From Acidobacteriota bacterium (GTDB lineage Bacteria > Acidobacteriota > Terriglobia > Terriglobales > Acidobacteriaceae), in contig QIAW01000080.1 of assembly GCA_003225655.1 (NCBI GenBank), positions 1 to 8,616 on the forward strand: a stretch of DNA of 8,616 bases, given 5' to 3'. The translations under genes were made by a program, and so were the position numbers. Of the stretch, positions 1 through 6,112 are shown piece after piece (the stretch's first letter is position 1; each line of letters opens with the position of its first letter). Under the pieces are notes generated by a model, which saw only the letters and a list, made by a program, of their open reading frames with translations, did not search any database and had not been told where the DNA came from.

Positions 1-644
1 TGCCCTTCGAGCGCCGGTAGTTCCAGACCTCGCAAATCTTCCACCCTCCGTACTCCAAGTTTTTCAAGCTTCTCTCCAGTCACTTTGCCTACACCGGGCA
101 GGCGTCCAACGGGCAGTGGCGCTAAAAATGTCTCCACGTCTCCAGGCTGGATGACGAACAATCCATCCGGCTTGCGCCAGTCAGAGGCAATTTTTGCCAG
201 GAACTTGTTGGGCGCCACGCCGGCCGAGGCTGTCAAAGCCAATTCCTGGCGGATTTGTTCACGGATTGCGCCGGCAACGCGAGTAGCCGTGGGCAAGCCA
301 GTCTTGTTTTCGGTAACGTCGAGATAGGCTTCGTCGAGCGACAGCGGCTCAACCAGGTCAGTGTGCCGCTTCAAGATCTCGCGCACAGCGCGCGAGACCG
401 CCCGATAGCGCGTGAAATCGGGAGGGACGAAAATCGCATGGGGACACAAGCGTTCGGCGCGAACCGCGGGCATGGCCGAGCGTACACCGAAAGACCTAGC
501 TTCATAGGAAGCAGCACAGACCACGGAACGGTCGCCCTGCCAGGCGACAATGACAGGTTTGCCGCGCAGTTGCGGATCATCCCGCTGTTCGACGGAAGCA
601 TAAAATGCGTCCATATCAATGTGGACGATTTTGCGGACGGCCAT
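1..644 (-). CDS. dinB: DNA polymerase IV (Y-family), N-terminal part, truncated by window edge
   Basis: Error-prone Y-family polymerase that copies past DNA lesions in the cytoplasm. The minus strand is open from ATG at 644 to the window edge, giving the first 214 codons. Visible landmarks are the palm motif VHIDMDAFYASVE (residues 7-19) with catalytic Asp10 and steric-gate Phe14, the fingers segment SYEARSFGVRSAMP (46-59), the second catalytic segment LDEAYLDVT (103-111) with Asp104 and Glu105, and further on SAGVAPNKFLAKIASDWRKP and the helix-hairpin-helix motif LPGVGKVTGEKL. This ATG is chosen because it directly precedes VRKIVHIDMD and an in-frame stop lies about 50 codons or fewer upstream. 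No good Shine-Dalgarno sequence sits at the usual distance; an AT-rich TAATAT element lies just upstream. The C-terminal little-finger domain is outside the window. A partial second copy of this gene lies at 2780-3088. The family is certain. Confidence 0.95.
   Translation of the reverse strand, partial: MAVRKIVHIDMDAFYASVEQRDDPQLRGKPVIVAWQGDRSVVCAASYEARSFGVRSAMPAVRAERLCPHAIFVPPDFTRYRAVSRAVREILKRHTDLVEPLSLDEAYLDVTENKTGLPTATRVAGAIREQIRQELALTASAGVAPNKFLAKIASDWRKPDGLFVIQPGDVETFLAPLPVGRLPGVGKVTGEKLEKLGVRRVEDLRGLELPALEG
339..644 (-). repeat. Repeat copy 1 (inside intact dinB)
   Basis: This 306-bp stretch matches 2783-3088 in the same orientation without gaps. I count 20 differences by eye (93.5% identity), of which 19 are transitions and one is a transversion. 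Weaker similarity (13 of 18 bases) continues just upstream of the ATG, around a shared AATAATA, then fades within about 25 bp. Confidence 0.95.
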
Positions 645-687
645 GCTGGCAACAATATTATTCCTGTTTTCCAGATTGGTGCGAACG

Positions 688-700
688 TGGCTTGAAGCCA
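688..700. promoter_or_regulatory. 13-bp inverted repeat upstream of dinB
   Basis: TGGCTT-G-AAGCCA is a perfect 6-1-6 inverted repeat centred about 50 bp upstream of the dinB start, in the gap between dinB and the acetyltransferase gene. It could be a repressor site. It does not match the CGAAC-N4-GTTCG or CTGT-N8-ACAG LexA consensus sequences, so an SOS link is not supported. A chance palindrome remains possible. Confidence 0.25.
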
Positions 701-790
701 AACTACCCGGTTATTTTTACGGAGTTCTAAGGCCTGCGTAAGTGCATGCCGGTGGACCCATTTCCCGATTTTGCCGGCAAATCGCCCGCA

Positions 791-1093
791 TCAATGCATA
801 ACAAGGTTCGAGTATTCCGGGTGCTTCGCTACATATTCCTGCACTGTTGGACAAACAATGTCTACCTTGAGGTTATTCTCACGGGCCCAGTTGAGAGCAA
901 CTTCTGCCAGAGAGGAAGCAAGACCCATACCACGCAATTTCTCAGGAACTTCAGTATGGATCAACTCCAGAATGGGTTCGCTCAAACTGTATTCAAGATA
1001 GGCGACTTCACCGTCCCGCTCGATCTCGAAGCGGCCAGTTGTCACCTTCTGCTGCGGTTGCGGCTTATGACGAAAGATTTTCCACCCGACCAT
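791..1093 (-). CDS. Small GNAT-fold N-acetyltransferase (Acetyltransf_CG / YjdJ-like)
   Basis: A 100-residue single-domain protein of the short GCN5-related acetyltransferase type (related to YjdJ and NATD1), predicted to move an acetyl group from acetyl-CoA to an unknown acceptor in the cytoplasm. The N-terminus is basic (about residues 5-20). It is followed by the beta-strand stretch GRFEIERDGEVAYLEYSL (20-37), then HTEVPEKLRGMGLASSLAE (46-64), which holds the acetyl-CoA loop R-G-M-G-L-A. The last helices include VDIVCPTVQEYVAKHPEY (77-94), the usual end of this family. Its length matches the family. ATG at 1093 is preceded by an AGAGG ribosome binding site about 5 bases away. It lies between dinB and a DUF1801 remnant on the same strand. 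The 146-bp gap to dinB and the inverted repeat there suggest dinB may have its own promoter. The substrate is unknown. Confidence 0.87.
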   Translation of the reverse strand: MVGWKIFRHKPQPQQKVTTGRFEIERDGEVAYLEYSLSEPILELIHTEVPEKLRGMGLASSLAEVALNWARENNLKVDIVCPTVQEYVAKHPEYSNLVMH

Positions 1094-1215
1094 TACGCCT
1101 CTGTTATCTTTGCGGCTATTCTGACGTTTACTTCCCCTGCTGGATCCGGCTCAGAACCGCAATGCCGGCAAGGCTCCCACAGCATTGACATCTGTCGCTG
1201 ATGTTTCTTACTTCC

Positions 1216-1412
1216 TTAGCTCCGCGCTCGTACGGCGGCGACAGACTTGACGGCCAGGGCCTCCAACACTTGTTGGTCCACATCAGCGAGCTTCTTTATG
1301 TAGAGGCAGCCTTTGCCGGTCGTGTGCTTGCCGAGCTTTGCAGCAGCGCCTCAGAGTCGCTGAACAACTCAAGCCAGAGCAAGGATGCCAGCAGAGCAAA
1401 ACCATGTCCTAT
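1216..1412 (-). pseudogene. DUF1801-family gene remnant (3' end only, frameshifted)
   Basis: Only the C-terminal part of a DUF1801 (YdhG-like fold) protein survives. From 1338 down to the TAA at 1216-1218 the minus strand reads KLGKHTTGKGCLYIKKLADV followed by DQQVLEALAVKSVAAVRARS. This is the typical family ending, K-L-G-K-x-x-T-G-K-x-C-L-Y-I-K-x-L-x-D-V-D. Directly upstream the expected preceding residues, ELFSDSEALLQ, are present but in another frame. The two frames join if a single A is restored in the A-run at about 1336-1339 (CAAAG in place of CAAAAG). Before that, a degenerate GFALLASLLWLEL may be the remnant of the preceding strands, with a stop just upstream. The first two thirds of the gene are missing, and the secreted-protein gene ends about 20 bp away. 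I am fairly sure of the family for the last 40 codons; the upstream limit is uncertain. Confidence 0.7.
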
Positions 1413-1433
1413 TCAATCGGAACCAATCTTGAT

Positions 1434-2783
1434 CTATTGAATGCCTTTGACCGCCTCCGCAAACTCAAAAACCCTTTCGCGAAAGGTCTCTGCGTTGCCG
1501 AACTCAAGCAGCCTGGGTGACAGCGGCTCGAGCATTTTTCCCAGGTCGTCTACGCCGCCAATATCTTGGTCCGATTCGTAGAAATAAAAGAGTTTGCAAT
1601 TGCATCCTGGTTCGATTCTCGGCTTCTTGCTCCCGGAAGGAAAATGGATTCCACGCGAAAGAATGGCAATAACATGAAGCGGGTTCGAGGAATTCAGGTT
1701 GCATTGTGGGGGCTGCGCTATTGTCCGTCCAATCTGTTCCTGAAAAAATTTACCGGCCTCTTTCCGGCCTCCCAGGGTGTCAACGCTCACCATAACTTTG
1801 TCGGCGACGGAGTTTTCTTTTCCTAGCTGCTGCCAGTCCACATCACCGGCGGGAGTAGGAGGAAGCAGCGTACCAAGGCGAAGCACGTCGAGCGCGGTAA
1901 CCCGCGTGCACCCGGGTTGAAAGTCCATCTTCGCCAGCGTCTTAGCGATCTCTTGCAGCCTCGACTGTTCCGATGTCTGTTCTGCCGAATTTCCAGTTCG
2001 TTGTCGTTCCCTCGATGGAGTTGGAGGCATTGGCAACCGTTCGCTATTAGGAGTGGGCAATGGGTTTGGCAATGTTGTTGGCAGTGAGGACCTTCCCGCG
2101 TCACTGTTCGGAGGAGTCAGTTCCAGCCTGTCACCGCTCTCTTCCCGCGTGCTCAGATCGACAATCAAATCAAATAGGATGGCGCGCTGCGTCTCCACGG
2201 GAAGCGGAACCCGCATGGGACCCAAAGGCCCAGTGTTCTCTGGCGAGCCAAGAAAGCTAATCTCAGGTACTTCGCTAAGCAGTTCGGGGACTTGGCCGGA
2301 ATGGGGGCCCTTGACTTGAATGTGGTAGAACGAGAGATTTCTTCTCTCTGAAGCCGCATCATACAGGATGGTTGCAACGGTGTAAGCGCCGGGTTTCAGA
2401 TACACACCGGCGCGCATGCGCAACTTGCCATTGAGTCCTTGCTCTGTAAGAAAGTGGCTGTAGCTTTCCCCTTCATCCCAGCTTCCTTTTTCATGAGCGA
2501 TTTTGACAATGAAGTGGAGATCGTGCTCCATACCCTGTCTCTGCAACGCATCGGCATTGACCTCCGCCGTTATGGTGAGCAGGTCGATCAACCTGAATGT
2601 AAGTACAGGTTTTCCGAACGCCACCTTCCATGGAATGTCGCTCCTCTCGTCTTGAACGAGCCATTGTGCAATGGGTAGATTGATTTGCCGGTTTAGATCA
2701 CTCCGTTGTAGAGCTCCTGGCGCAACGTGTGAAAGGGCCTGAGCACAGGCAGTTGCTATGAAAGAACTCATCGCCACAATCAC
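1434..2783 (-). CDS. Secreted protein of unknown function, acidobacteria-type, N-terminus rebuilt by a rearrangement
   Basis: No biochemical function can be assigned. The 449 codons begin with VIVAMSSFIATACAQA, which looks like the hydrophobic core and A-Q-A signal-peptidase site of a signal peptide that has lost its charged N-region. Residues about 30-160 form a beta-rich domain (LPIAQWLVQ, then WKVAFGKPVLTFRL and VYLKPGAYTVATILYD), resembling domains I associate with acidobacterial secreted proteins. A Pro/Ser/Thr-rich linker follows (about 222-275). The C-terminal domain (about 276-449) contains NPLHVIAILSRGIHFPSGS, the cysteine pair in PGCNCKLFYF, and MLEPLSPRLLEF. The GTG start at 2781-2783 overlaps the stop of the dinB fragment (GTGA). 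The first G belongs to the fragment, so the start codon was made by the join. ATG at 2771 is an alternative start. Neither start has a convincing ribosome binding site. The long intact frame argues for recent coding function, but export may be impaired. Confidence 0.75.
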   Translation of the reverse strand: MIVAMSSFIATACAQALSHVAPGALQRSDLNRQINLPIAQWLVQDERSDIPWKVAFGKPVLTFRLIDLLTITAEVNADALQRQGMEHDLHFIVKIAHEKGSWDEGESYSHFLTEQGLNGKLRMRAGVYLKPGAYTVATILYDAASERRNLSFYHIQVKGPHSGQVPELLSEVPEISFLGSPENTGPLGPMRVPLPVETQRAILFDLIVDLSTREESGDRLELTPPNSDAGRSSLPTTLPNPLPTPNSERLPMPPTPSRERQRTGNSAEQTSEQSRLQEIAKTLAKMDFQPGCTRVTALDVLRLGTLLPPTPAGDVDWQQLGKENSVADKVMVSVDTLGGRKEAGKFFQEQIGRTIAQPPQCNLNSSNPLHVIAILSRGIHFPSGSKKPRIEPGCNCKLFYFYESDQDIGGVDDLGKMLEPLSPRLLEFGNAETFRERVFEFAEAVKGIQ

Positions 2784-3088
2784 GACAGCGGCTCAACCAG
2801 GTCAGTATGCCGTTTCAAGATCTCGCGTACAGCGCGCGAGACCGCCCGATAGCGTGTGAAATCGGGAGGGATGAAAATCGCATGGGGATACAAGCGTTCG
2901 GCGCGAACCGCGGGCATGGCCGAGCGTACGCCGAAAGACCTGGCTTCATAGGAAGTAGCACAAACCACGGAACGGTTGCCCCGCCAGGCGACAATTACGG
3001 GTTTGCCGCGCAGTTGCGGGTCATCCCGCTGTTCGACGGAAGCATAAAATGTGTCCATATCGATATGGACAATTTTGCGGACGGTCAT
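2780..3088 (-). pseudogene. dinB: Truncated dinB copy (first 102 codons of DNA polymerase IV)
   Basis: This repeats codons 1-102 of the dinB at 644. It carries VRKIVHIDMD and SYEARSFGVRSAMP but ends LVEPLS followed at once by TGA (2780-2782), just before LDEAYLD. The catalytic residues equivalent to Asp104 and Glu105 are missing, as are the rest of the palm, the thumb and the little finger, so it cannot be a polymerase. Relative to the intact copy it has seven substitutions: A2T, A13T, Q36R, D38N, A45T, C67Y and V73I. The frame stays open upstream to an ATG at 3196 (138 codons), but that extension resembles no DinB protein and I treat it as leader. The stop overlaps the GTG start of the next gene (GTGA), so any translation here could couple to the secreted protein. 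Most base differences from the intact copy are silent, so it descends from a functional gene. Confidence 0.92.
2783..3088 (-). repeat. Repeat copy 2 (dinB fragment)
   Basis: Partner of 339-644. The downstream limit is sharp: identity ends with the last base of codon 102, and unrelated signal-peptide sequence begins in the next base. No inverted repeats or target duplications typical of an insertion sequence are seen at the joint. Confidence 0.95.
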
Positions 3089-3255
3089 TTTGCCGACACT
3101 ATTATTACTCTTGGCGGCGGGATTGTTTGCAGATTGGCGACCATCCACCCTGAATTCGCATGCCCTTCTGCTCATGGATTGCTGTGGTTTGGGCATAACC
3201 GATTGACGTGAAGGGGATCTAGAGCATGAGAGACTTGGGATCAGCCTGAGCGCAA

Positions 3256-3284
3256 TTGCGTCTTTGCAGCCCTTCGACTATACT
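3256..3284 (+). promoter_or_regulatory. Candidate sigma-70 type promoter for the ankyrin operon
   Basis: TTGCGT (3256-3261) and TATACT (3279-3284) are separated by 17 bp, close to the housekeeping consensus. This would give a leader of about 120 nt before the ankyrin gene. The rest of the 3197-3412 gap shows no other obvious element. This is a pattern match only. Confidence 0.4.
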
Positions 3285-3402
3285 CCGATCAGCATCCAGG
3301 ATGCATCCCGTCCGCGGGAAGGGACGATCCCACCTGAGCTGTTGGCAGTTCCGAACATCAACCTCACTTCTGCCCGTTATAGCGGACACGGGGCAACAAA
3401 GA

Positions 3403-3408
3403 AGGAGG
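3403..3408 (+). promoter_or_regulatory. Strong Shine-Dalgarno sequence that sets the ankyrin gene start
   Basis: AGGAGG lies 4 bases before ATG 3413 and only 1 base before an in-frame GTG at 3410. The spacing favours the ATG as the start. Confidence 0.7.
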
Positions 3409-3412
3409 AGTG

Positions 3413-4957
3413 ATGTCTCGCCAATTACCTGCAAAGCCTAATCTCGAACATCTCAAAAAACAAGCCAAAAAACTCCTGCACGATTTCGAGCTGCGTGAAC
3501 CTGCTGCTATTGAGCGCTTCCGTTCGCTCGCATCGGCGCCGGCGGCTCCCAAACTTGCGGACGCACAACATGTCATTGCCCTCGACTACGGCTTTGCCAG
3601 TTGGCCAATGCTGAAGGAACACGTCGACGCTGTGACGCGCGTGCTTCAGCCCACGGAACGGCTGTTTGCAGCAATCCGTGCCTGTGACGCTGCTAAGGTC
3701 GCCAAAGTACTCGAAGAGCATCCTGAACTGAAAGTGCAGATCAACGAGCCTGTGACGAACTTTGACGACGGTGTGCAGGTGCTGCTTGCCGCCGTGCGTA
3801 GGACCGATCGGAAGACCATTGATGTGCTGCTTCGAGCCGGCGCAGATATCAATGTGAGAAGCCGGTCATGGGCCGGTGGCATCGGCGTACTGGACGACTG
3901 CGCACCCGAATTGGCCGCATTCCTGATGGAGCGGGGCGCCGTTGTGGATGCACACTCGGCGGCGCGCCTGGGCATGTTGGAAAAGCTGCAGGAACTCGTG
4001 AATGCGAATCCTGACATCGTCCACGCCCGCGGCGCGAACGGACAAACCCCGCTGCATTTCACCTCAACTATTGAGATCGCGCAGTATCTGCTCGAGCACG
4101 GCGCAGAGATCGATGCGCGCGATCTGCAACATGAGTCCACGCCGGCACAACACATGCTGCGCGTGGTTCAGGCTCGACATTACCCCCGCGACCGCCAGCA
4201 CATCGCACGGTATCTCGTAGCTCGGGGTTGCCGGACTGACATCCTCATGGCGGCCGCTCTTGGCGATCTCGAATTGGTGCGCCGTCACCTGGAGAGCGAC
4301 CCCACCTGCATTCGAATGCGTGTCTCTGACACGTATTTTCCCAAACAGAATCCTCAAAGCGGCGGCACGGTTTACATCTACCAGTTTGGACGAGGCAGAA
4401 CGCCCCACCAGATCGCCCGCGACTTCGGCCAGGAGGAACTTTTCCAATTTCTCATGCAGCACAGCCCCGAAGAGGTAAAGCTGCAGCAAGCGTGTGATCT
4501 TGGCGACGAGGAGATGTTTCGCGCCTTGCTGGCCAGCCGTCCGAATTGGGTCGCAACACTATCGGATGACGACCGCCGACGACTTACAGATGCCGCGCAA
4601 AACAACAATACCGATGCGGTGCGGCTCATGCTGGCGGCAGGCTGGCCGGTGGACACAAAAGGCGAGTACGAGATGACGCCGCTGCAGTGGGCGGCGTGGC
4701 ATGGCAACGCCGAGATGGTCCGGGAGATCCTGCGCTATCATCCCCGGCTCGAATTGAAAGACAACGATCATGGAATCACGGCCCTGGGCTCGGCGCTTCA
4801 TGGCTCCATGAATGGCTGGCATCGCGATAGCGGAGATTATGTCGCGACGGTCGAGGCGCTGCTTCGTGCGGGAGCGAAGGCGCCAGAGGTGACCGACGAT
4901 CTGGAAGCCAGCGATTCGGTCCGCGATCTGCTGCTGCAATATGCGGGAGGCCTGTAG
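3413..4957 (+). CDS. Ankyrin-repeat protein with conserved N-terminal cap
   Basis: A 514-residue protein with no signal peptide, probably a cytoplasmic protein-binding scaffold. The cap (residues 5-75) has LPAKPNLEHLKKQAKKLL and ADAQHVIALDYGFASWPMLK, a pairing seen in soil-bacterial ankyrin proteins. Ankyrin-like units follow: about 82-110 (ERLFAAIRACDAAKVAKVL), 120-150 (LLAAVRRTDRKTIDVLLRAG), 163-200, 210-237 (QTPLHFTSTIEIAQYLLEHG), 264-296 (IARYLVARG, then AAALGDLELVRRHL), 330-348 (TPHQIARDFGQEELFQFL), 357-375, 393-412 and 421-450 (MTPLQWAAWHGNAEMVREIL), ending with VEALLRAGAKAPEV (480-493). The repeats are irregular, with a non-repeat insert at about 300-328. The gene is intact and preceded by a strong ribosome binding site. 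A small membrane-protein gene follows 15 bp downstream, suggesting co-transcription. The binding partner is unknown. Confidence 0.93.
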   Translation: MSRQLPAKPNLEHLKKQAKKLLHDFELREPAAIERFRSLASAPAAPKLADAQHVIALDYGFASWPMLKEHVDAVTRVLQPTERLFAAIRACDAAKVAKVLEEHPELKVQINEPVTNFDDGVQVLLAAVRRTDRKTIDVLLRAGADINVRSRSWAGGIGVLDDCAPELAAFLMERGAVVDAHSAARLGMLEKLQELVNANPDIVHARGANGQTPLHFTSTIEIAQYLLEHGAEIDARDLQHESTPAQHMLRVVQARHYPRDRQHIARYLVARGCRTDILMAAALGDLELVRRHLESDPTCIRMRVSDTYFPKQNPQSGGTVYIYQFGRGRTPHQIARDFGQEELFQFLMQHSPEEVKLQQACDLGDEEMFRALLASRPNWVATLSDDDRRRLTDAAQNNNTDAVRLMLAAGWPVDTKGEYEMTPLQWAAWHGNAEMVREILRYHPRLELKDNDHGITALGSALHGSMNGWHRDSGDYVATVEALLRAGAKAPEVTDDLEASDSVRDLLLQYAGGL

Positions 4958-4972
4958 AGGGGAGTAAAACGT

Positions 4973-5170
4973 ATGCGAATCTTGAATATTTTGAGCGGAG
5001 TTGCCGTCCTGATTATCACACTGGGCTTCGGAGCACATCTGCTGCATCACATCTTTGTTCAGGCATCTCACCAAGCTATCCAGAGCCCCGCTGTTTGGGC
5101 GGGCATAGCCGCAGTCGTCGTCGTGGGGATCTTCTCGTCTATCGGAGGCTGCAGCCTCCTGAGGCGCTGA
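4973..5170 (+). CDS. Small two-helix membrane protein
   Basis: A 65-residue protein with two predicted membrane helices: about residues 4-24 (LNILSGVAVLIITLGFGAHL) and 41-61 (AVWAGIAAVVVVGIFSSIGG). The short loop between them carries HLLHHIFVQASHQ, and the tail is CSLLRR. Four of its five charged or histidine-rich positions cluster in the loop and tail. An AGGGGAG ribosome binding site lies about 9 bases before ATG 4973. It starts 15 bp after the ankyrin stop, so it is probably in the same operon and could be a membrane partner of that protein. I do not recognise a named family. The hydrophobic pattern, ribosome binding site and tight spacing make it likely to be real. Confidence 0.72.
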   Translation: MRILNILSGVAVLIITLGFGAHLLHHIFVQASHQAIQSPAVWAGIAAVVVVGIFSSIGGCSLLRR

Positions 5171-5209
5171 CGATGATTTTGCCACATCCATTGACCTGGA
5201 GCGGAGGAT

Positions 5210-5225
5210 CGGAAATTCGGAAATT
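5210..5225 (+). repeat. Tandem 8-bp repeat
   Basis: CGGAAATT occurs twice head to tail in the 115-bp gap before the first VOC gene. It may be replication slippage or a paired binding site; no function can be shown. Confidence 0.5.
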
Positions 5226-5245
5226 AGCACGATTTCAGTTTGCCG

Positions 5246-5269
5246 TTGACAACCCTTAGATTGACAACC
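5246..5269 (+). repeat. Direct repeat TTGACAACC x2 upstream of VOC gene 1
   Basis: Two identical 9-mers start 15 bp apart (5246 and 5261), ending 16 bp before the start codon. Both contain TTGACA, but no -10 box lies at the right distance downstream, so I do not call a promoter. They could be a two-site operator or a short slippage product. Confidence 0.4.
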
Positions 5270-5285
5270 TCAGAAAGGACTAGTT

Positions 5286-5651
5286 ATGCCTCCAACATTT
5301 GCGAATGGTAAGATCTGCTACATCGAAATGCCAGCTACCGACGTTGCGCGTTCGGCCGATTTCTACAAACAGGTCTTCGGCTGGAACGTCCGAAAACGCG
5401 GTGACGGTAGCACCGCCTTCGATGATACGGTCGGTGCAGTGAGCGGCACCTGGGCGCTGGGGCGGCCGCCTGCTTCGACGCCCGGCCTGCTGTTTTACGT
5501 CATGGTTGACAGCGTGGCCGCGACCGCTGATGCCGTCGTTGCCAACGGGGGCGAGATCGTGCAGCCGATCGGCGCGGATGCGCCTGAGATCACTGCCAGG
5601 TTCCGCGACCCAGCAGGAAACGTGGTCGGCTTGTACCAACAGCCTGTTTGA
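5286..5651 (+). CDS. VOC-family (glyoxalase/bleomycin-resistance fold) protein 1
   Basis: A 121-residue single-domain vicinal-oxygen-chelate protein, cytoplasmic, with no defined substrate. The first beta-alpha-beta module starts GKICYIEMPATDVARSADFY (8-27) and continues KQVFGWNVRKRGDGS. The second module has GLLFYVMVDSVAATADAVVANGGEI and ends with the typical FRDPAGNVVGLYQQP (106-120). Glu14 sits at the first metal-ligand position. At the last ligand position, where many relatives have Glu (GLYE/GIYE), this protein has Gln118, so metal binding and catalysis may be altered. An AAGGA ribosome binding site lies about 8 bases before ATG 5286. The 115 bp upstream hold two small repeats but no gene. 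The 114 bp after its stop are non-coding, before the convergent regulator gene. It resembles the 'predicted enzyme related to lactoylglutathione lyase' type. Confidence 0.9.
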   Translation: MPPTFANGKICYIEMPATDVARSADFYKQVFGWNVRKRGDGSTAFDDTVGAVSGTWALGRPPASTPGLLFYVMVDSVAATADAVVANGGEIVQPIGADAPEITARFRDPAGNVVGLYQQPV

Positions 5652-5765
5652 CACAGCACGGCTCAGCAAGCCCCCGGATCTTGCCGAAAACGTTCGTTGG
5701 ACGAATTGCAGATGTGGCCCGCCGACAGTGCCTTTGGCGAATCGATCCCGAGTCACGGCCGCCTG

Positions 5766-6071
5766 TCAGCCTTGCTTCCGCCGAATCCAAGGACGTTCTG
5801 CTCTATAGATCGGAGTAGCAGTCGGGTTCTTCAGTGAAACATAGATTAGCCTTCGCCTCCTGAGGAGCCTCACAGCGCTTTGCACGGCGGACTTCGACAA
5901 CCCCGTGCCTTCCGCTATCTCCTGGTAGCTTAGCGATGCGACTTTCTGGCCCGCACCCAGGCTCCGTCTCCACACATGCAGGTAAACAAGAAACGCTGAG
6001 GGGCGCTTTTCATGTTCAGTGAGATCACGCATCAGTACATCCAGAATGTAGCTATCCAAGGAAAGGTTCAC
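5766..6071 (-). CDS. Small winged-helix (HTH) transcriptional regulator
   Basis: A 101-residue DNA-binding protein. Residues 1-35 form helices (LDSYILDVLMRDLTEHEKRP). The helix-turn-helix follows at 46-76, with LSYQEIAEGTGLSKSAVQSA as its core and VRLLRRRRLI completing the recognition region. Next comes a likely wing (YVSLKNPTATPIYRAERP) and a basic tail (WIRRKQG). No ligand-binding domain is present. The start is a GTG at 6069-6071 with GGGAG 7 bases upstream. The gene diverges from VOC gene 2, and the shared intergenic region contains a perfect inverted repeat 22-41 bp from its start codon. By position, it probably represses itself and perhaps the VOC gene; this is inferred. The overall helix-sensor layout also resembles plasmid-type HTH proteins, so the exact family is open. 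Confidence 0.75.
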   Translation of the reverse strand: MNLSLDSYILDVLMRDLTEHEKRPSAFLVYLHVWRRSLGAGQKVASLSYQEIAEGTGLSKSAVQSAVRLLRRRRLIYVSLKNPTATPIYRAERPWIRRKQG

Positions 6072-6092
6072 GGGGAAACTCCCAACTGTTTT

Positions 6093-6112
6093 TTTATAAC
6101 TACAGTTATAAA
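6093..6112. promoter_or_regulatory. Perfect 9-2-9 inverted repeat, candidate operator between divergent genes
   Basis: TTTATAACT-AC-AGTTATAAA lies in an AT-rich stretch between the divergent HTH regulator and VOC gene 2. A second small palindrome, ACTATAGT, follows at 6114-6121. An outer pair AACTGT (6084-6089) and ACAGTT (6102-6107) can also form. The size, symmetry and position fit a dimeric regulator site overlapping -10-like elements such as TATAAA. The best candidate binder is the adjacent winged-helix protein. Confidence 0.55.

Noticed and set aside
371..655. 94-codon minus-strand frame starting near dinB
   Set aside because: It is in a different frame from the one encoding the DinB motifs; the DinB frame is open to the window edge.
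645..790. SOS (LexA) box upstream of dinB
   Set aside because: No match to the CGAAC-N4-GTTCG or CTGT-N8-ACAG consensus; only an unrelated 6-1-6 inverted repeat is present.
3089..3196. 36-codon N-terminal extension of the dinB fragment starting at ATG 3196
   Set aside because: It has no ribosome binding site and no resemblance to DinB proteins, and the intact copy has a stop upstream with no comparable start.
2807..3211. 134-codon plus-strand frame
   Set aside because: It is the antisense shadow of the dinB fragment. A matching shadow occurs at 255-695 over the intact copy, which shows it is a by-product of the repeat.
4559..5230. 223-codon open frame on the minus strand across the ankyrin gene end and the small membrane-protein gene
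   Set aside because: It runs antisense to two supported genes, is rich in Arg, His and Gln as shadow frames are, and shows no domain.
5246..5266. TTGACA motifs as -35 boxes for VOC gene 1
   Set aside because: No -10-like hexamer lies 16-19 bp downstream of either motif.
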